From Gyrodactylus bullatarudis (Eukaryota; Platyhelminthes; Monogenea; Gyrodactylidea; Gyrodactylidae), in NCBI GenBank assembly GCA_012064415.1, contig SSNU01000030.1:168980-232979 (forward strand): a stretch of DNA of 64,000 nucleotides. Reading direction: 5' to 3'. Under the pieces are notes generated by a model. That model ran no database searches. It saw nothing but the letters and a program-made list of their open reading frames with translations, and had not been told where the DNA came from. The position numbers were made by a program, and so were the translations under genes. Below, piece after piece: positions 61,698 to 64,000 of the stretch (positions are counted from its first letter, which is position 1; every line of letters starts with the position of its first letter).

Positions 61698-63857
61698 TCA
61701 CTTATACCTCACCATTTTCGAGTTATTCAATTTAGGATTCATATTCTGCTGTGGAATTTGCTGATTTCTTTGCACTTGTTGCTGGGTGGGATTCGTGTTC
61801 ACGTTCTGATTAGTCATTATTTGGTTGAAGGGTTTGTTTATACTCGATAAATGACCATGTTGTCCAACAATCATATTCGGATTTTGGCCAATCATCTCCT
61901 GATTAATAGCGTTATGATTTATCTGGCTTGACGATAACCTTCCTCCACTGGAATTCGCCTGGATATTTATATTCTGTTGGTTATTGATTCCCTTGAATAA
62001 GAAAAATATTCAAAAAATTTATTTTTATTTAATCAAAAATATTTCTCATTCTTTGATATTATTTGTTGTAGATCCATCATTCTGCTCATTATCATCATCA
62101 TTTATTTTCTTGCCAGCTCTATCAAAAATTTTGTCCAGTATATCATGAAGATGTCCTCTTAAATCAAAGCCTCTCTTCTGAATCGTACTAGCAGTACATT
62201 TTATTTTGTTAGGGTGGAAAATACATATAAGAAACACCAAGATTATGCAGTATTTCATTTTTTTAATTTTCAACACCTAATACAATTCTAATATTTATAT
62301 TTATTTCAGTTCAGTATGCAATAGTGCAAAACTGGTTCATGGTTGAAACATTAATGCTGTAGAGCTTTAAAGAAAAATGTAAAACTCACCATTCGCATAG
62401 TCTGATTTTGTTGTAAGGTAATATTTGGTGGTTGTTGATGGGGGTTTGATCGATGAGGTTGCTGCGCCGCAATTCTATTCCCTGTTGATGCGTTTGCATT
62501 TTGATTTGATGGTGCAGTTTGGTTCATAATCATTTGAGGATTTCTTTGAATCTGATGATTATTCTGTGACATGTCACTAGGGTGTTGAGCCTGACTTCTG
62601 AAGTGACCTTGTTGATTCTGTTGGACCTGCTGCTGCTGTTGTTGGTGATGATGCTTATCTTTATCATCGTTATTGTCATCCTCTATGATGTATTCCCTCT
62701 TTGGATATGGAATAGGAATATTTCCAAATACACTGAAACAGAGATTAGTTTTAGAATTACTCATCATCTGGTTTAGGTCCCTCTTTAAAATAGAAATCAA
62801 GCATTGCCTTATCAGCAGTTATCCTTCTATTGGGGTCCATCGTCAACATTTTGTTAAGCTAAGAAAGAAAAAGTATTTTCAAAGATAAAGAACCTAAAAG
62901 TAGATTTATCTAACAAACCAAATTAAGTTCTTTTTCAGTAATTCGAAATTTTTTCTCATCCAAATAATTTTCTAATGAATATTTTCCATAGTTTTTTTTT
63001 GTAATAGCATCCCTCATGAGTTGATGAAATTCAGGCATTTTTTTCATATCAACCCAGACTTCTTCTGTAGGATATCCCATAACACGGAAAATTCTCTCTA
63101 ATTGTTCCTTGTGATATGGAGTGCTTGTTTTAATATCCTCTTGACGACAATGAAAGATTGGTTCAAAGGTAAGGAGTTCGGCAAATATACACCCGATAGC
63201 CCAAATATCGATTGCTTTGGTATAGTGTCTTGATCCTAGAAGTAACTCGGGTGCTCTGTACCAAAAAGTTACAACAACAGGATCCAAGTCAGCAAGAGGT
63301 TTGAGAGGCTGAGAAATCTGTCTTGCAAATCCCATATCAGCTATTTTGACCCTGCCTCTTTCGTTGCCTTCCCCCATAACTAAAATATTGGCTGGTTTTA
63401 AATCTCTATGAAGAACCCAATTATCATGAAGGTATCTGATCCCATCCAGGATTTGATACATTAGACTCTTAACCATGTTAGGATATACTTGTAAAGGAGT
63501 TTTGTTAGCCTTCGAAGTTCTGTGGAATTTAATTATGTGCCAGAGATCATGTTCAGCGTAATCAAAAAGCAGCCAAACACGTCGAACTTGATGATTTAAG
63601 AAAACTCTTTGAATAGTTATCAAATTAGGATGCCTCAATTCTCTTAAAAGAGAGATTTCACGACAGACTGACATACTAAGTCCTGTTCCTTCAATTTGCT
63701 TTAATGCATATTCTCGGTTATCGGATGAATTTCTTCGTTTAGCCTTGTAAACTGAACCATAGGTACCTCTTCCAACTTTACAATGTTCATACTCAAAGCT
63801 GTCTTCGACTCGTTCTCGTTTTCTTGAGAGATAATTCTTGAATTCTACATCCACCAT
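61698..63857 (-). CDS. CDK8: Cyclin-dependent kinase 8 of the Mediator kinase module
   Basis: Exons 62919-63857, 62761-62858, 62390-62732 and 61698-61991 give 557 residues. Kinase landmarks in order: [13 protein letters not shown] glycine loop, YALKQIEG lysine, the CDK8-specific SMSVCRE helix, [10 protein letters not shown] catalytic loop, DMG in place of DFG (as in CDK8/19), [10 protein letters not shown], and [10 protein letters not shown]. After the kinase, [16 protein letters not shown] matches the conserved CDK8 tail, followed by a long Gln/Asn-rich region ([12 protein letters not shown]) as in fly and human proteins. CDK8 with cyclin C, MED12 and MED13 phosphorylates transcription factors and RNA polymerase II in the nucleus. 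Intron 2 is 28 nt. Intron 3 (61992-62389) contains a separate small ORF for a secreted peptide on the same strand. Confidence 0.97.
62046..62258 (-). CDS. Putative secreted amidated-peptide precursor nested in a CDK8 intron
   Basis: A single-exon ORF of 70 residues with a real ATG lies wholly inside CDK8 intron 3 on the same strand. Residues 1 to about 16-23 are a signal peptide ([14 protein letters not shown]). A dibasic KR at 28-29 precedes [19 protein letters not shown] (30-48), directly followed by GKK (49-51), the standard signal for trimming and C-terminal amidation. An acidic spacer rich in Asp and Asn ends at TGA. This is the exact layout of a neuropeptide or peptide-hormone precursor. 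The peptide could form an amphipathic helix; its ending (L-x-K-x-F-D-x-A-amide) faintly recalls pigment-dispersing factors, but the similarity is too weak to name it. An antimicrobial peptide or a chance ORF are alternatives. No promoter was identified. Confidence 0.6.
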   Translation of the reverse strand: MKYCIILVFLICIFHPNKIKCTASTIQKRGFDLRGHLHDILDKIFDRAGKKINDDDNEQNDGSTTNNIKE

Positions 63858-64000
63858 TCAGAAAAGTGCAGTTATTGAAACACTTTTCAATATTGTCATA
63901 ACTTGAAATTGGTGTTTTAATGGATAAATATTACAACTAAATCAACTGACAGTTGAACTGAAAACTCTTACCTGAGAAAAAATGCATAGATCCTTCCTTT

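Noticed and set aside
61423..61764. Open frame of 113 codons on the plus strand
   Set aside because: It is antisense to the CDK8 3' untranslated region and last exon, rich in Phe/Ile/Tyr as expected for random AT-rich DNA, with no motif.

Overview
This is strongly AT-rich nuclear DNA from an animal. The evidence is a set of metazoan-specific genes with signal peptides and spliceosomal introns: discoidin-domain receptor, integrin alpha, lysyl oxidase-like, PEA3-type ETS, CNG channel, SVOP-type transporter, IRF2BP, CDK8 and SPO11. The introns are extraordinarily short; many are only 26-35 nt. Animal groups I know with such introns include dicyemid and orthonectid mesozoans and some flatworms. 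That placement is inference, and I cannot name the taxon.

Layout. At 1-1.7 kb lie the C-terminal part of an IRF2BP-like gene (+) and a second small IRF2BP-type RING gene (-), tail to tail. From 1.7 to 11 kb I see no gene. At 11.1-22.8 kb is a discoidin-domain receptor (-) whose reconstructed 755-residue product has the whole ectodomain and one membrane span but no kinase. Its 6.5-kb second intron holds a 306-bp perfect palindrome and a MITE, and its first intron holds a second MITE of the same family. From 22.8 to 36 kb is mostly desert, with the 3' end of a small unrecognised gene (32.9-33.6 kb, -).

From 36 to 64 kb the DNA is gene-dense: CNG channel beta-like (-), head to head with lysyl oxidase-like (+), which is tail to tail with integrin alpha (-), which is head to head with SPO11 (+). 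Then come PEA3/ETV-type ETS factor (-), DPY30-motif protein (-) head to head with an SVOP-like transporter (+), a Tc1-like transposase relic, a U2 snRNA (-), and CDK8 (-). An intron of CDK8 contains a same-strand ORF for a 70-residue secreted precursor with a dibasic/amidation layout like that of a neuropeptide.

Functionally the genes are not an operon. Integrin, DDR and LOXL are extracellular-matrix genes (adhesion, collagen sensing, cross-linking). CNG channel, SVOP and the putative peptide suggest sensory or secretory cells. IRF2BP, ETS and CDK8 are transcriptional regulators, and SPO11 starts meiotic recombination. All exon joins were worked out by hand from reading frame, GT-AG sites and family similarity; no transcript data were used.
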